From: Romanomermis culicivorax
Taxonomy: Eukaryota; Nematoda; Enoplea; Mermithida; Mermithidae
DNA length: 64,000 bases
Assembly (NCBI GenBank): GCA_963922205.1
Contig: CAWUHX010000036.1
Location: 124,001 to 188,000, forward strand
Reading direction: 5' to 3'
In this document: positions 34,449-44,697 of the stretch, piece after piece
Numbering within the stretch: the stretch's first letter is position 1
Layout of the letters: the number at the start of each line of letters is the position of its first letter
The notes under the pieces: generated by a model
The model's input: the letters and a program-made list of their open reading frames with translations, nothing else
What the model was told of the DNA's origin: nothing
Database searches by the model: none
Position numbers and translations under genes: made by a program

Positions 34449-35776
34449 CTGTCAGTGACATGCTCTGACCCCCTTGCGTGGCTCCCTAAGGTTATTCATT
34501 TCGGGAACCTAACCCAGCTGGTACTACTACAGGAAAACCTATAGTGTACCTCGGCCTTGTCCTGGGGTTCAGCTGTAGAATAACGGACAATGTGGCCGGG
34601 TCAGGGGTGGCAATCCCTAGTCCTCATTCACTGAGAATGAGGGACTGTACCATTCGTGGAATGGCTTACTGTAGGGGACCTGATTGTCAATATAAATCCC
34701 CTTATTAGCCCGGACCTTAAGGGTGCAAGGGCTTTTCTAACTGAGGGCACTCTCAAGGGAAAACTGGCTTATGGAGGATTCCCACAAATATACCCTCAAC
34801 AATAATAACCCCTGAGAAGACTCACTTAGTCCTCTTCTCAAAGTACTCCGCGCTGGGCGATGGGTTAAAGGGTCAAAGGTGGGTCCTAGGGATGAGGGGG
34901 AAGCGGGTATGGTAATCCGAAAGCAATTTGGCGTGGAGGGTTGGCAAATGCAAGTCGGCAAGCAATGATACAAAACGTTCCTCGGGGGAGTGATGGGGGT
35001 TCTTGATCAACAGGGGATGGGGTAAACTCCTAAGGTTGGGTTACGGTATCGGGCAATGCAAGGGAGACCAAAGGCGAATATTTAAATTTATTAAGAAGGC
35101 AGCGGAGGCAGGCAAAATATGTAAATTTATAATAAACAACACAGACAAATGCAGGAACGCAAGCTGTAAAATGCAAAGACGATTGGGCCCAAAAAAATGA
35201 GTGCAAAACTAAAGAAACAAGCCCTTTTAAAGGGCCCCATAATCTACAGTATGCCTTGGGCGGAGCTAAGACACACCCGAGCCAACTTCTACAGCCGAAA
35301 TCACTGCAAAAGATGCCTATAGTCACATGGACATTTTCCAGTTCACTACGTTAAGCATTGGGGCGAATTTCACTCTCCATGCTAAACATATGAACGTCAT
35401 CTAGACAGAATTTCCAACTAGGCGTTTCATGTTGCAAAACGTGGCTAGCTTTTGCTGATAAGAGGTGCACATTGTGCTCCAATTATAGTGATGAGCTTGG
35501 AGAGCTTATCTTTAAGGGAAATTCTGACTAGCGGGTTACATACCGTAGTCTATGTGCACAATAGAAAAATAATAAATCGTAACGTAAATAAGAGTGTGAA
35601 AATGAAACAGAAACGAATCGCAAAAAGTACACACAGAAATTGCATGTAAAATATAAAGACGAAATGCAAAATTAATGTAAGTTACTGTAAAACAAAAAAT
35701 GGCGAAAAACATAACGACAATGCATGATGTGAATCATGTGACGTTAGGCGAAATTCGTCAGCATGTGACACTACCA
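34449..35776. repeat. 1.3-kb direct repeat, copy 2 (possible LTR) with conserved hairpins
   Basis: Starts TGTCAGTGACATGC and ends GCATGTGACA, which are inverted to each other as in LTR termini. Hairpins equivalent to those of copy 1 are at 34621-34643, 35221-35235, 35421-35445 and 35464-35480. No clear primer-binding site or polypurine tract sits next to either copy. Confidence 0.6.
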
Positions 35777-35929
35777 TGCAAAAATACATATCGTAAATAG
35801 ATGAGTGCGACTTTCTTATGAGAAGCTTCCCGGGACCTTTTCTCAATCGAGCAAGCTTCAATGCTCTTTGTCTGATGCCAGGTCAAAATGGGTATCTTAA
35901 TGGTACCCAATCCTGCCTTTAAAGTTTTA

Positions 35930-36830
35930 ATTTACATATCAAAAACATTGCATCCACATTGGGTATAATGTCCTTACTCCATCGCAATACCCCTTTCATA
36001 GTCATAATCGGATTTGAAGTTCTGGAATGTAACAAATATCCTTTCTGATAGATCACAAAAATAAAGTGGATGGACCTGAAGGATGCATAAAATTGACAAT
36101 ATGTCTTGCTCTTCAATATATACTGCACATATGTCACCAATCTACCATATCAAACATGAAGCTAAAAATTCCCCTGGCCATTGATCAGAAGTTTGTGCTT
36201 TACTAGGTAGAGAACTCGGAGTCACATAACAAAACAAACCACCAGTCATCATTTGGCTGACACCGATTTTTTTAACTTCTATTGGAATCCTCAATCCATG
36301 CAACAGTCTTTTCTATTTAGAAGTCTCAACTCTTGCTTCTTTGAATGTCAATACCATCTCTGAAATACATCCTTTCATTCCTTTGTCACATAATACAAAC
36401 AGATTCAGTGGTGATCTGGCCATAGAGCCGCCTAGAAGCCTGCCGGTGCAACTATACTCCTTTGATTTTGAAATGATCGATGCATCAATCCCGAAAATGT
36501 ATACGGAGAAAACTAACGAACTTGTTGCTTTAATCAATAAAAAAAAATTTGGCAAACAGCACAGTTGAAAATTTCCTTCCATAACCTACTAAGTGTTCAA
36601 AATTTCTCAAGTATCACTCATGTATTGATGCAGTTCTGTCCAAATCGACAGTAGATAGGAATGATGTCTTTTCAATGATGTCTGTGGTGGGGTAACCAAT
36701 GCAAGAATTTTCCGTTTATGAATATTATATTGAAAGCTCTTCAATTTTAATAAGATCATCCTCATCAATGAAGTAAGAGTTTCAGGGGGCACTTGGAGCT
36801 CTGATAATGAAATTATGAGAGACATACATA
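35930..36830 (-). pseudogene. Decayed minus-strand coding segment, probably transposon-derived
   Basis: Minus-strand reading between stops gives pieces such as LLGGSMARSPL..., PSSLPSKAQTSDQWPGEFLA and EEQDILSILCILQVHPLYF. They resemble the tail domain found in several uncharacterised animal transposon proteins (a short beta-rich segment following an aromatic, W-rich block). Stops and frameshifts are frequent. I cannot name the family. Confidence 0.3.
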
Positions 36831-36943
36831 CATGAAAACCAAATTGTTTTTATGCTTGGAGGATGACATTTTAACCTAACTTCAAGGTCGATTATTCCTC
36901 TAGGAAAAAGAAGTTCTAAAAACGCTCTTTAGAACCAAATGGC

Positions 36944-37660
36944 AGTAGTAAGGCCGTACCATATAGGTCATATGGTTAAGGATACCCCTATCTTTTGTGT
37001 ATGACCTATAATTTGTCATTTTTGGTCGATTTATAGGTCATATGGTAAGCATATACAGTCAACTTTTGGCCGATTTATAGGTCATATGGTTAAGCATACA
37101 GGTTCTAGAGTCATCGTAATAGTGGAATTACAGTAATATTTCGATTATGGTAATAGTGGAATTAGGGTAATAGGTGTGTTACTGTAGGTAGAAAAGGAAA
37201 ATTGATGATGAACGGAAAATGGAAAAAGGAAAACTAAAGAGAACAAAAAATGGAAAAGAAATAAAAAGAGATCGTGTATAACAGCTTCCCTCATGGGCAG
37301 AGGAAGCCTTTCAAAAATTTGGCCCCCCGACCCCCTTTGACAAAAGGGCGCCACCTGCAGGCGTAAATATGTTCGGAGGTCCCATTCCTGAACGATCGTT
37401 CAAGTCAATAAATGTCAGAACGGTCAAATAGATCAGTAATGGTCTGTTTAATGAGTAAAATCTCGAGAGAGTCAATGCGCGATGAAACATTATCCATACT
37501 GGTGCATGCCTATAAAGTTTGATTGTCTGCCAAAAATGACCAAGAAGGTTTTTTATAAAAAATGAGCAGAGCGAGCTGACCATAAAAAGCATGTAGACAA
37601 ATAAGGTCTTTTATAGAAAAATGACCAGAACGAGCTGGTCGTAAAAAGCATGTAGAAAAT
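36944..37660. repeat. Left terminal inverted repeat of the Polinton-like element
   Basis: Matches the reverse complement of 54905-55628 nearly throughout. It contains three copies of a TATAGGTCATATGG motif near the tip and the perfect palindrome TGAACGATCGTTCA at about 37389-37402. The motif order is the same in the right arm. Confidence 0.9.
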
Positions 37661-37675
37661 TTGATGAGTTGATGT

Positions 37676-37905
37676 ATGGTAAAGGATACAAATTCTAAAG
37701 TTACCGTGATAGTAGAATTACGGTAATTTTTTGATTATGGTAATAGTGGAATTATGGTAATATGTGTTACTGTAGGTGGAAAAGGAAAATTGATGATGAA
37801 CGGAAAATGGAAAAAGGAAAACTAGAATGAACAAAAAATTGAAAAGAAATGAAAAGAGATTGTGTGTAAAAACGGCTTCCCCCGTGGGCAGAGGAAGTGT
37901 TGTAT
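37676..37905. repeat. Second, partial copy of the TIR inner part
   Basis: TATGGTAAAGGATACAAATTC to GTGGGCAGAGGAAG repeats the order of 37086-37316 in the same orientation. It ends where the retroelement gag fragment begins. Confidence 0.75.
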
Positions 37906-38450
37906 TTGTAATTCAGAAGAGTCGGTTCTGGGGATGGTTTGATCATTGCTAGCTTGGGTGGCGGTGCTTGGCGGCGGTATTTGTGATACGGCCAGGGCGT
38001 TAGGACAAATGACGGCAGCAATGAGGGAGTTTTGATTCAGAGATGGCAGCACTTGTGAATTGGCTGTCGCCGTGGTTGTGGGAATGAGCGGTGCTTGCGG
38101 TTGTACGGTTGCGTCCAATGCAGGGGTACTAAAAGTAGACAAGGGCGGATTATGGGGCGGGAGGCTTACGGTGGGTACCGCGGATGATTGCGCAATAGTT
38201 GTCGGTCATGGCAATAGCATCTGATCAAAACTCAAAGCTGGGCGCACGGCCGTGGTGGCGTTGGGAGAACTGGATCACAACGGGAGGCGTGTGAAGTTCG
38301 GCGGCATATGACTTACTTTCGGCATCTTTTTAAGAAAGGATACAATAACCTTTTTTGTAGCCTTGGGCGCAGCTACGGCGTGGTCGAATTTTGAGGCTTG
38401 CTGGCGTAGTCAGATGCAATGCAAGGGCGGGGAAAGGAAGCATACAATCC
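37906..38450 (-). pseudogene. 5' leader and gag start of a second, truncated retroelement copy
   Basis: Downstream of the LTR and primer-binding site, minus-strand text becomes rich in Pro/Thr/Ala (for example [20 protein letters not shown]), like the tail of the long ORF at 39945-44249. It stops at the Polinton TIR-derived block at 37905. A reader would expect gag here if the LTR is the 5' LTR of this copy. Confidence 0.5.
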
Positions 38451-38462
38451 AAGCTGTCACCA
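38445..38462 (-). promoter_or_regulatory. Primer-binding-site-like sequence after the LTR
   Basis: Minus strand TGGTGACAGCTTGGATTG begins one base after the LTR end, as expected for a tRNA-primed first-strand start. The matching tRNA was not identified. Confidence 0.5.
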
Positions 38463-38463
38463 G

Positions 38464-39017
38464 TGTTGTATTTGTATTTGGGTCGGGCGCTGATGAGTCA
38501 GGCAGGATCGGGATTCCAGGATTCGTCCTTAATGTATGTGTTTCCCACGCCCACGTTTACCCGATTAACTTAATTACTTGTACTTAAACCCCACACAAAT
38601 ATCCCACCAATTAAGGAAAAGAGTATTTCCTTAATTGTCTCCCTAATTGCGTAAAACCGAAAGGAGAGGATTTTCTACCTTTATACTACGCAATAAAAAC
38701 AAAACACTTACGTACAAAACAAAGGCGGGCGAGAAAAATAAATGATCAACTCCCACCCACTGGGATGAGAAAAGGGGGTTGCGTGGTGGGAGGCGGCGAG
38801 TGGTGAATATAAAAGTGGCCGGCGGGGTGCACGTTAGTATACAAACATATAACAATAATAGAACAATAATCATGAAGAGAGACCAGCGCATGCGTACCGA
38901 CGTGCGCTACAGTAAGATGGCTGCTGATGGTCCGTGTTGCTCACTCCATTTGCTACCTGCGGGCCTCATACGTACTTTGACAAAAATAACAAAAATCGGC
39001 GGAAACACACTACAACA
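38464..39017 (-). repeat. LTR, 554 bp
   Basis: On the minus strand it starts TGTTGTA and ends TACAACA, a perfect 7-bp inverted terminus with TG..CA. A TATAAAG box lies about two thirds in (near 38680). A polypurine tract precedes it and a TGG-starting primer-binding-like site follows one base after it. Only one copy was found in the window. Confidence 0.75.
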
Positions 39018-39032
39018 CCCCTCCCCCCTTGC
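39018..39032 (-). promoter_or_regulatory. Polypurine tract before the LTR
   Basis: Minus strand CGCAAGGGGGGAGGGG directly abuts the TGTTGTA terminus, the normal position of the plus-strand primer. Confidence 0.7.
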
Positions 39033-39944
39033 GGTAGATCGCCTTAAGCGATCATCAAGAAATAACCAAAACATGCAAGGGGAAGGGCTCCACCACTACA
39101 GGCCATCACCGGGATGGCCAAAAAGATCTTCGGTATTGCACAGTGGAGCCGTTGGAGTTGTTGGGGTAGTTTGAGCCAATTTTGGACGGCGCGTAGGGTG
39201 AGACCTCCCAATGCGGGTTGCAATTAGCGAGGCTGTAAGCTCAGCAACGCTGCAGCTCGCGTTGTCACCCAGTCCGTACCGATATACTGCAGCGCACCAG
39301 CATATGAAGCCATACGGATGGGAGGGTGAGGCTGGCCACTACGACGGCAGCGGCAACAAAGCGTTATATGGCAGCGGAGGCCGAAAGGACAAAGAATGGC
39401 CCAAGTGGGGGGGGTGTGGCGGTAGAACATCCGAGTCGTCTCACTGGGTGGTCTTAGCATCGGCTGCACGTACGCTGGGGAAACTAGTACAAATAAAGCA
39501 CACAAAAAGAGATTAGAAAAGAAAAAAACAACCAGTATTAGGCGAGGTTACAAAAACAAAACAAAGAAAAGAAAAAACGAACATTACTGTACAAAAGCTT
39601 TTGTCAATGGCGGTGATGTTGGCGAGTATTGGAGGCAGATCAAGGGTGTTGTTGATAATTGCGGCGATTGCGATTGCTTTGGCGGTAGCGGTTGTTATGA
39701 TACCCATGGGGGTCACGGGGATCGTCATGGCCATCAAAGTGAACGGAGCGGGAGTTGCACAAATGTGAACGGTGATGGTGATACGAATACCAAGACGGCC
39801 GAAAAAGTTGATCAAGACCATTTCGTGCAAGGTAGGCGGCGTGAAAAACTCAACGGATGAGTCCATACGCTGCGGATGGCGAGGCGTCAACAGTGTAGCA
39901 CAATGCGGTGAATCTGTGGTTCAGAAATGCATATAGTTAGGTAG
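39033..39944 (-). other. Retroelement 3' internal region, no clear ORF
   Basis: Between the end of the proline-rich ORF and the polypurine tract. Minus ORFs at 39224-39505 and 39513-39890 have Ala/Thr/Ile-rich composition and no motif. They may be frameshifted continuations of the upstream ORF or untranslated sequence. Confidence 0.35.
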
Positions 39945-42900
39945 TCATGTTGCTTCGCTGGGCAATCGCGGTTCGACAGTTGGCGTGGAACTGGTTGGCG
40001 GAGCGACTCCGAGAACTGGTCTAGTTGCTATAACCAATGGCCGTTGGGCTTGCGCAGTACTCTGAGCCGACATCAGGGCCATAGGCGGCAGCGACGTGGT
40101 GTGAGTTACCGTAGTCGTCATAGCAGATGTTGGAGCCCTGGCTGGCTGCAACGTGGCCATAGGCGGAATCGAAGTTGTGGATGAAGTGGCAGGTTCCACG
40201 TCCATAGGAGGCGGCCGTGGTAGCGGAGCCTTGAACACAATTTTCGGCGGGTTTTTTAAGGCCTCCTTACGTCTTTGAATTTGGGCGTCTCTATGCAACA
40301 GGCTGATATAATCCATCAACTTTGGTGGTGACCGGCGAAATCCGGGCCAGTACACTTCTTCGTAGAAACCGGTCGAGTACACCTGGCGCATTTGCTCGCT
40401 CTGAGTGCGGTGCTGTGGTGCATCATCGCGGCGTTCATGTTGAGGGCTATCGCGGCTGGGTGCATGAGTTTGTTGAGTTTCTTTACAGTGGCAATCATCA
40501 CGAGAGTGTGACTGGTGGCGTGAGCGGTGTCTATTGGGTTTATCGGCAGGCGGCAGTTGTTTTGCCGGCACTGCGGTTTTCGTGGATGTAGGTTTTGATA
40601 AGGGCGTCAAAGTTGTCTGTGATGATTTACTAGCTTCTTCACGGGTCTTTTGTTTTTCACGTTGTTCGCGGCGACGGGTTGTTCATTCGCTAGGCTCAGC
40701 ACGTGAGGTACTGGGGGGTGGCGTTCGCTTGGTGCGAGGTTCGTCTGTCGTGCGTGTGTTGTGGGATTCGCGATATTCGGCTTCTTCGTGAAAATATTGT
40801 TTGCGCTTCAGGGAGTGTTCGTAATGTCCTGGCTTTCGAATAGGCTGGCCATAGCGATCTAGAGTCGGCGTGGACATGCTGGGGGCCTGTGGGGTTTGAA
40901 CGTCCACAGGCGCCGTCGGCGGCACTAGAGTCGCAGGCTGGGGCGGTTGCGGCACCCGAGGCGGCTGTACAGCGTTCGGCGGCAGTAATGTGACTGGCGG
41001 TTGTAGGGCCATTTGAGCCATAACTGGGGCTGTTTGAGCGGTTTGAGGAACTGGAGCTGCCAACGTCGTTGGCGGCAGCAAAATGCGCTGTATCTCTTCC
41101 TTAAGCGCTTTGGGGTAATCCATCCAGTGGTGTTCGGGGAACAACATACCGGGCGGCGGTGGAAAGTGATACATGATAAGTGCTGCGGCTAGCGCCTCCC
41201 ATTGAGTATCTGAAATTATATGTTGGGAGAAACGGACAGGAGCACTATACCTGGCAGCGGCAATGGTAGCTATGATCGGAGGTCCGGGGAGAACTGCCGG
41301 AGTGGCCAAATAGATTCGCGGATCTATGGGGGGTACCATTGCGGGCATCGTAGTGGCAGGTTCTATAGGAACAACATCCATTGACGTGGACTGGTCTACG
41401 GTGCTTTCTTCGGGAATGTCTGTCAACATCTGATTGGTGGTCTTGGTCGTTTCGGTATCCATCACGACAGGTTGGATGCTGGTAGATTCGTCCATCGGTG
41501 CCGGGGCGATGTTGGAGATTTCGTCGAGGATCAGTTTCAAAAAATCGGTGATTTGCGTAGCGGTCGCAGTAATATCAGACGGGGCGGCGAGCATAGGAAG
41601 GGTCGACACGTCAGTTGACGGGGGCAGCTTTGCTATGTTCAAATCGAAAATTGGTGTGTCCAAAAGTTCTTCATCAGCGGGCTCCGCGTCAATGCCAGTA
41701 GGGTGGTCAAGCAGTTCCTTGGCGGTGAGTGTGTGCACCAAAGCCGTAGTCGGCATGGGGTACGCATACACCAGTGCGGGGAACGAAAATCTATTTTGAA
41801 AGTAGATGATGGCCATGAACGTTGAGTAAAGGTGGAAATGGCTATGCGGATTGGCCGTGTAATCGGATTCGTCGATTTCAATTTCTTCAACGGTCGTTTC
41901 CATATTGAATTCCTCGTTGAAGATGATCAGGTGTAGCCCGAACCGGTTGCAGATGTACGTCCCAGGATTGCTGGCGAAAGACGGCTTGTGCTCGGGGATG
42001 CGATTCATCCAATCGGTGAGCCGTGATCGAGGGTTGCTGTCTGTATGGTACCACATACAGTCGCAGAAAATGGTGCGCGTTTCGGAATTCATATTTTGTG
42101 TGTGGCGGAGCAACAAGTCGTTAACGAAGGCGTATTTGGCGGCTGAACATGGCGAAGCCACAAGGGTGGCCAACGGCATGAAAGACGTTAGCCGTTGGAA
42201 CCAATCCCCATCCACCTGTAAAAGATTAAGAATGGTGGAGGGGTGATAACAGTAATGAGTACCCTGATATATTCGCTCTTGCAATGGTTGATCAGCGGCA
42301 AGGCGTTCTATCCACACATGGTCAACTTCATGCAGGATCGGTGGCAACGCGGGGTCATCGTATTGAAGGCAATCTCGAATAGCTAGTTTGTACATTGGTG
42401 AAACCAGGAAGTTGAGGAGTTCAATGATCCGGTCGGTAAGATTACTCTTCATGGCCGAGGTGATGGCTGCTTGAAGGTGTTGCCGGTCATCGAATACCGA
42501 TCACAGTTGGAGGGCCAGATCCTCGTCGTCAGAGATGTCCGGTGATTTGTTCCACTCATCTTTCTGTTTCTTTTTCTTCTTCTTGGGCACTTTCGGGGTG
42601 GTGAGCAGCTTCAGATGAGTCATACGCGTCAAAACTTTGACGCTGCGGAGACCATTAGGCACCGTTCCTAAACAAAAAGACCGACCGTGGTTGGACGATG
42701 TGCAATTGTATATGAAAAATTTATAGGTGGAAAGAACTTCGTCTCGCATGATCACGGGAAGGGCGACTTGCGATATAGTGGGATATACTCGATCGGCAGA
42801 GTCGGGGGGTAAAACATCCGACAGAGCGACGTTGTGAAAGGCAGCAATGATTGTCTCGGCAAGGTGGTCGATTTCGGCGGCATCCAATGAGTGTGGGGAA

Positions 42901-44249
42901 ACAATGCATTGTAAACCTCAGGGATGAAGCCGTAATGACTGAAAGCCAAGAACAATAATAGCAGGTAGTAGGCATCGAGGGCTGGGTAGGCAAGGATGTC
43001 CATTTGCAGGAACGATGTCGATAGGTTGTTGAAAAATCGCAGGGCAGCCGGGAATCGTAGTGTGAGTCTAGAGACGTCCAGCGCCCACATGGCGGAAATG
43101 GTGGCTTTCAACATACGTTTTTCGGGAAAGAATCCGATTCTTCGAGCCAGCTCGTATAGCGGCGGGGAGATGTCGATGTTGCGGATTACGCGGTATGCGT
43201 CAAAATGGATCGCTTTTACTAGGGGGTCTTTATTTTTCTTCTGATGGTCTGTTCCGAATTGAGTACCCAGAAGAGCGTATATTCCCGCCCAGTCGTCAGC
43301 CCCATCGAAGGAAACTACCATGGTGTGTTCCCCGTCGAGGAGAGAGAACAGTGTGGTCCAATCTTTCGGGGTAGTGGTGAAAGTTTCGAAGACAAACATC
43401 GTGCTGTTAGGAAACGCGAGTTGCACGTACCGTGGATAGCTGGACGCCATGGAGTCGGCTGGCATAGGCACGGTGAACTGAAAATTCTTCATGTCCATGG
43501 CCATGATCGATTCTGTGTCCAAGCCGATGAGGGTAAAGCCACGGAAGTTTGATGTGGGTTGGGCGGCCAAAGCCTGCCCCAAACTTCCGGGTGATAGAAA
43601 TATCGGTGGCGGCAACACGTTTGTAGGTCCGGCGTACATAGAGATGTGCCACGATTCCAAATTGGCAGCGCGGATCAAATGTTTGACGTTGTTTTCTTAA
43701 ACAAGAGCGAGCGCGATATTTGGCATATGACACATTGGGCATCAAGTCAAGGAAGCGAAATGGGGCAGAAAAGTGATTTTAGAATGGAACCAAGAGAGAA
43801 ATGTGGCGTTGCTTGCGATTCGAGAATAGGAAACACGCTCTAGAGAAAGGGTTGGGCGGCGATGTCACTTTGACGGGCACATCTTGGCAACTGGATCGGG
43901 CTATGACAGCGAGATAATGAGAGTTGTCATATGCGGAAGTCAAAGCAGCGGTCAGTTGTGGTGTGGTGGTGCCACAACTTGACGATGACGGGATTGCGGC
44001 GGCTGACCATGGGTTTCTGGCGCGTGGCTACAGAGTGGGGTTTCCCATGGGGTTCCAAGCAAAAGAGCATGCAAAAATAGAAGCAAAGGAAGCGTAAAAA
44101 ATAAAAGTACCATCGCAGGAGAAGCTTAAATCGTTTTGATGGGGCTGCTGCTCTGCCCAATGTACGTAGCGTTCGTTGACATTGATTGATTCACGGTATG
44201 GTGGGGGCTCGTCGGCTGAGGAGGCGGACGCAGTCGATGGAGTCATCAT
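39945..44249 (-). pseudogene. Long retroelement ORF: DEDDy 3'-5' exonuclease-like domain plus proline-rich tail
   Basis: An ATG exon (44249-44111) joins in phase across a 415-bp GT..AG intron to 43695. Within the main reading frame, counting from 43678, the exonuclease motifs are D54-x-E56 (GLDTES), then VQLAFPN and VFVF-like beta strands, an ExoII Asp at 128/129 (FDGADDW), and Y231-x3-D235 (YPALDA). This is the DEDDy pattern of RNase D, WRN and EXD-type 3'-5' exonucleases. After a frameshift near 42890 the reading runs through a Lys-rich patch, a TGA at 42501-42503, about 590 codons with a Pro/Thr/Ala-rich second half, a TGA at 40683-40685, and ends at 39945. All three parts after the frameshift share one frame. 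It lies 3' of integrase, where some Ty3 elements carry an extra gene. Whether it acts as gag, an accessory enzyme or a captured host gene is unknown. Confidence 0.7.
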
Positions 44250-44697
44250 TTTGAAAAATAATTTTTGGAGAGCGGCAGGAAAATGCGACTATTGCGGATG
44301 GAAGCGAAAAGTAGAAATAAAATAGTAAAAGAATAAGCCGCTGAAAGGTGAAGAAAGTGTAAAGTAAGAAAAATGGAACACTACGGTTACGAAAAAGCAA
44401 CACCAACACCACTATGTTAATGGGGACTAAAATCAACCTTTACCAATTAGTCTTATGAGAGTGATAGCGGCCAGGGTTGGGCGGAAATAAACCGCATGGC
44501 CTCGCGCTGAACAGAACCTAACATTAAGGAACAAACCCCCTCCTATGGCAAAAGTGTGGAGCCCGGGGAGGTGTGTAATGGGATTGTTGTAAAGTCAATA
44601 ATGTGTTTGCTGGTGGTGAACGGTGGGAGGGGAAACTATTGCTCATGTAGGATTGAACTGCCTCATTGCCTCGTCAACATGGTCCCTATGATCTAAA
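44250..44697 (-). other. Spacer between integrase and the exonuclease-type ORF
   Basis: No ORF. The minus strand has a purine run (AGGAGGGGGT) near 44537 followed by TGTTCC, but no matching LTR end or primer site could be found, so I do not call an LTR here. Confidence 0.35.

Noticed and set aside
31692-35776. Firm call as an LTR retrotransposon
   Set aside because: The termini are LTR-like, but I found no primer-binding site, polypurine tract, gag or pol between the repeats, so only direct repeats are reported.
44250-44697. A second LTR between integrase and the exonuclease ORF
   Set aside because: A purine run is present, but no stretch matches the 38464-39017 LTR and no TG..CA terminus could be paired.
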